This document shows, one piece after another, positions 21,065-22,998 of a DNA stretch of 22,998 nucleotides. Each line of letters opens with the position of its first letter. The stretch's first letter is position 1. The notes beneath the pieces are model-generated. The model saw nothing but the letters and a program-made list of their open reading frames with translations. It was not told the DNA's origin and did no database searches. Source of the DNA: CAZWCX01 sp964632945 (lineage in GTDB: Bacteria; Planctomycetota; MHYJ01; WSZJ01; CAZWCX01). The position numbers and the translations under genes are program-made. Location of the stretch: positions 1 to 22,998 of the forward strand of contig CAZWCX010000115.1 in NCBI GenBank assembly GCA_964632945.1, written 5' to 3'.

Positions 21065-22429
21065 CTACCCCCGGCCCGCGGCCTTGCCGCCGAACAACCG
21101 CTCCACCCGGGGGATCGCCTTGGGCAGGGCGAAGACGACCACTTCGTCGTTGGCGTGGATTACGGTGTTCCCGGTCGGGAGCATCATTTGCTCGTCGCGG
21201 GCGATCGCCCCGATCACCGCGTCTTCGGGGAACTGCAGTTCGTGAATCTTCTTCCCGACCGCCTCGCATTCCGGCGTAACTTTGAACTCGATCGCCTCGG
21301 CTTCGCTGTCGGCCAGTTTGACGACCGACTTCACCTGTCCGCGACGGATGTACTCCAGGATGGTGCCGACCGTGATGAGTCGGGGATTCACCGTGATGTC
21401 GATGCCGATCGAGTCGAGGACCGGAACGTACTCTGCGTTGGCGGCCTGAACGATGAGGCGCTTGGCGCCGTGACGCCGGGCCAGCAGGGACGCGAGCAGA
21501 TTCGCCTCGTCGTCGTCCGACAGGGCCACGAACGCATCCGCCTTGTCGATCGACGCCTCCTGCAGGACCTCGAGATCGGTGCCCTCGCCGCGAAGGACCA
21601 TCGTCTTCTTCAGGATGGCGGCGGCCAGTTCGGTCCGGTCCTCCGACGGATCGATGAGCACCACGCTCTCGAGCTTGGGCTCCAGGACCTGCGCCAACCG
21701 CCGACCGGCGGTCGTCGCGCCGAAGATCACCACGCGTTCCGCCTCGCTCACCCTGCGGTTCACGAAGGGCAGGAACAGGGGCAGCATGTCCTTCAGGACC
21801 ATGACGAAGATGGTGTCATCGGCCTGAATGACGTCCCGTCCGCGCGGGATGTGCAACTTGCCTTCCCGGGAGATGCCGGTGACGATGAAGGCGTCCATCG
21901 CCGCCACTTCCCGCAATTCGGCGATCTTCGTCCCGGCGATCGGAGCGTCCTTGGGGACGTGAAACCCGCGCAGAAGGATCTCCCCGTCGGCGAAGTCGGC
22001 GACGTCCGTTGCTCCCGGGGTCCCCAGGATCTGTTCGACGGAGCGGACGACGATCTCTTCCGGATTGATGATCCGGTCCACGTGCAGGTCGGAGAGTTTG
22101 AGGCCGAAGGCCGGGTGACCGATCTCCTCGTTGCGCACGCGGGCGATCTTGCGACGCGCCCCCATCTTGTCCGCCATCATGCAGACCAGGAGGTTCACCT
22201 CGTCGACGTTGGTGACGGCGATCACGATGTCGGCATTCTGAACGCCCGCGCGTTTGAGGATGGAGGGGCGGGTCCCCTCGCCGACGATCGCCAGCACATC
22301 GAGCTTTTCGGACAGGCGGCGGATCTTCGCCGCATCGCTGTCGACGACGGCGACCTCGTGCCCCTCCTTGGAGAGCGAGCCGGCCAGATTGGAGCCGACG
22401 ATGCCGGCCCCGACGATGAGCATTCTCAT
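21065..22429 (-). CDS. trkA: Trk potassium uptake system regulatory subunit TrkA
   Basis: The 454-residue cytoplasmic protein has two tandem RCK units, each a TrkA-N Rossmann domain plus a TrkA-C domain. The first begins MRMLIVGAGIVGSNLA with an intact GxGxxG at 7-12 and acidic Asp30 ending beta2 (VAVVDSD), as for NAD(H) binding. The second begins VVIFGATTAGRRLA at 233-246, where the motif is GATTAG. The TrkA-C domains lie at about 142-215 and 370-450. The double-RCK form matches E. coli TrkA rather than single-RCK KtrA. It gates TrkH in response to nucleotides. It starts 9 bases after the stop of the NTF2-like gene and is followed directly by trkH. Confidence 0.96.
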   Translation of the reverse strand: MRMLIVGAGIVGSNLAGSLSKEGHEVAVVDSDAAKIRRLSEKLDVLAIVGEGTRPSILKRAGVQNADIVIAVTNVDEVNLLVCMMADKMGARRKIARVRNEEIGHPAFGLKLSDLHVDRIINPEEIVVRSVEQILGTPGATDVADFADGEILLRGFHVPKDAPIAGTKIAELREVAAMDAFIVTGISREGKLHIPRGRDVIQADDTIFVMVLKDMLPLFLPFVNRRVSEAERVVIFGATTAGRRLAQVLEPKLESVVLIDPSEDRTELAAAILKKTMVLRGEGTDLEVLQEASIDKADAFVALSDDDEANLLASLLARRHGAKRLIVQAANAEYVPVLDSIGIDITVNPRLITVGTILEYIRRGQVKSVVKLADSEAEAIEFKVTPECEAVGKKIHELQFPEDAVIGAIARDEQMMLPTGNTVIHANDEVVVFALPKAIPRVERLFGGKAAGRG

Positions 22430-22438
22430 GGCGATCGT

Positions 22439-22915
22439 TCAATCCTGGAAGGTCAATTCGATGAGGCGCCAGCGGGTGCCGAGCTCTCCCGCGGGTGCGT
22501 CCGGGGGGAGGCGGCGAAGCCGCAGGACCAGTCGGCCCCGATACGGGGCGGGAAGTTGCGAGCGCGGACCCGGGCGGACGAAGCAGATGCCTTCGACTTC
22601 CGCCCGGTCGCCGTCGATGCGGACGGCCTTGATGTCGTAGGTGAGGCCCTGAGGATCGTATTGCGCGACGAAGGAGCGCGCGTTGGCATCGAGCCCCTGA
22701 CGGTCGCCGCCATGCCCCTGGTAGTCTTCGGCGACGAAGGCGATGCAGCGGTCCAAACGCCGCGCGGCAAAGTCGTCGCGCAGTCCCTGAACGGCGGCGC
22801 GAATACGCTCCGCTTCCGTAACCCAGAGCAGGTCGACGAGGAACCACAAGAAGACCGCTGCCGCGGTCCCTGCGGCGACCTTGCGGGCGCCCGGGGAGAG
22901 CCAGCCGGAGTCCAT
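22439..22915 (-). CDS. Membrane-anchored SnoaL/NTF2-like protein
   Basis: The 158-residue product has a basic N-terminus and a hydrophobic segment at about 13-32 (VAAGTAAAVFLWFLVDLLWV). A domain with the NTF2/SnoaL pattern follows: a long helix (EAERIRAAVQGLRDDFAARRLDRCIAFVAEDYQG), a short helix, then beta strands LTYDIKAVRIDGDRAEVEGICFV and GRLVLRLRRL...TRWRLIELTF. Such folds bind small ligands or serve as assembly domains; no catalytic residues can be assigned. It is the first visible gene of the operon with trkA, trkH and the small membrane protein. The ATG at 22915 has only a weak purine-rich site upstream, and no promoter is visible before the window edge. Confidence 0.78.
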   Translation of the reverse strand: MDSGWLSPGARKVAAGTAAAVFLWFLVDLLWVTEAERIRAAVQGLRDDFAARRLDRCIAFVAEDYQGHGGDRQGLDANARSFVAQYDPQGLTYDIKAVRIDGDRAEVEGICFVRPGPRSQLPAPYRGRLVLRLRRLPPDAPAGELGTRWRLIELTFQD

Positions 22916-22942
22916 CGCGCGCGCGCAGCCTGTTCCTGTCGG

Positions 22943-22998
22943 TGCCTAGCCCGGATTATTCATGAAGCCGCGCCAGCGGCTTCGTGAAAAATCCGCCC
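22943..22998 (-). repeat. Dispersed palindromic repeat, copy D (REP-like), at window edge
   Basis: This is the cleanest palindrome of the family. The 19-base arms 22953-22971 and 22976-22994 (GGATTATTCATGAAGCCGC and its near-complement) differ at only two pairs and enclose loop GCCA. On the minus strand it aligns with copy C at about 46 of 55 positions. It lies 27 bases upstream of the NTF2-like gene start and may continue past the window end. Confidence 0.78.

Noticed and set aside
19463..22987. Plus-strand open frame of 1174 codons
   Set aside because: It is antisense to trkH and trkA, both unmistakable, and its product is Asp/Arg/His/Glu-rich low-complexity without any domain.

Overview
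This is a GC-rich, gene-dense bacterial chromosomal window with short operons, mostly ATG starts and recognisable sigma70-type promoters. It carries no phage, IS or CRISPR signature. The host is probably a planctomycete or a related uncultured Gram-negative phylum. The evidence for that is inference from gene content: a divergent RNase HII-like protein, a MoxR/VWA operon, a HEAT-repeat lipoprotein, an outer-membrane beta-barrel beside a metal transporter, and tRNAs without an encoded CCA. No marker gene fixes the taxonomy.

Layout. (1) 175-3583, minus strand: a three-gene operon of MoxR-type AAA+ ATPase, VWA protein and single-pass membrane protein, driven by a good promoter at 3613-3641. (2) 3826-5627, minus strand: a translationally coupled pair of a small SCP2-like protein and a VAO/4-cresol-dehydrogenase-type FAD oxidoreductase. 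(3) 5628-6458: 831 bases with no supportable gene. (4) 6459-7433, plus strand: an ornithine cyclodeaminase/mu-crystallin family protein. (5) 7688-8347: an exported protein rich in Pro, Tyr and His, closed by a strong terminator. (6) 8546-14354, plus strand: a transition-metal uptake operon encoding a His/Cys-rich exported peptide, an outer-membrane barrel, CbiM, a PDGLE-domain protein, and a complete ZnuA-ZnuC-ZnuB-like ABC transporter. Most of the downstream genes overlap by 4 bases. (7) 14368-15492, minus strand: a HEAT-repeat lipoprotein whose promoter lies back to back with the promoter of a tRNA-Ala(CGC)/tRNA-Val(GAC) pair. (8) 15973-16959, minus strand: an RNase HII-like protein, divergent from a plus-strand pair of FAH-family hydrolase and SirB1-like protein (17197-18940). 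(9) 19178-22915, minus strand: a potassium-uptake operon of NTF2-like membrane protein, TrkA, TrkH and a small membrane protein.

Four copies of an imperfectly palindromic, REP-like repeat lie at 1-77, 18977-19053, 19145-19200 and 22943-22998, mainly at transcription-unit ends. They form two subfamilies sharing a core.

The most interesting items are the hybrid operon, which joins an ECF-type substrate component (CbiM plus PDGLE, without CbiQ or CbiO) to a zinc-type ABC importer and an outer-membrane barrel; a possible structured leader inside it; the dispersed palindromic repeats; a tRNA-Val that appears to have C instead of U at position 33; and an RNase HII-like protein with Cys where a catalytic Asp is expected.
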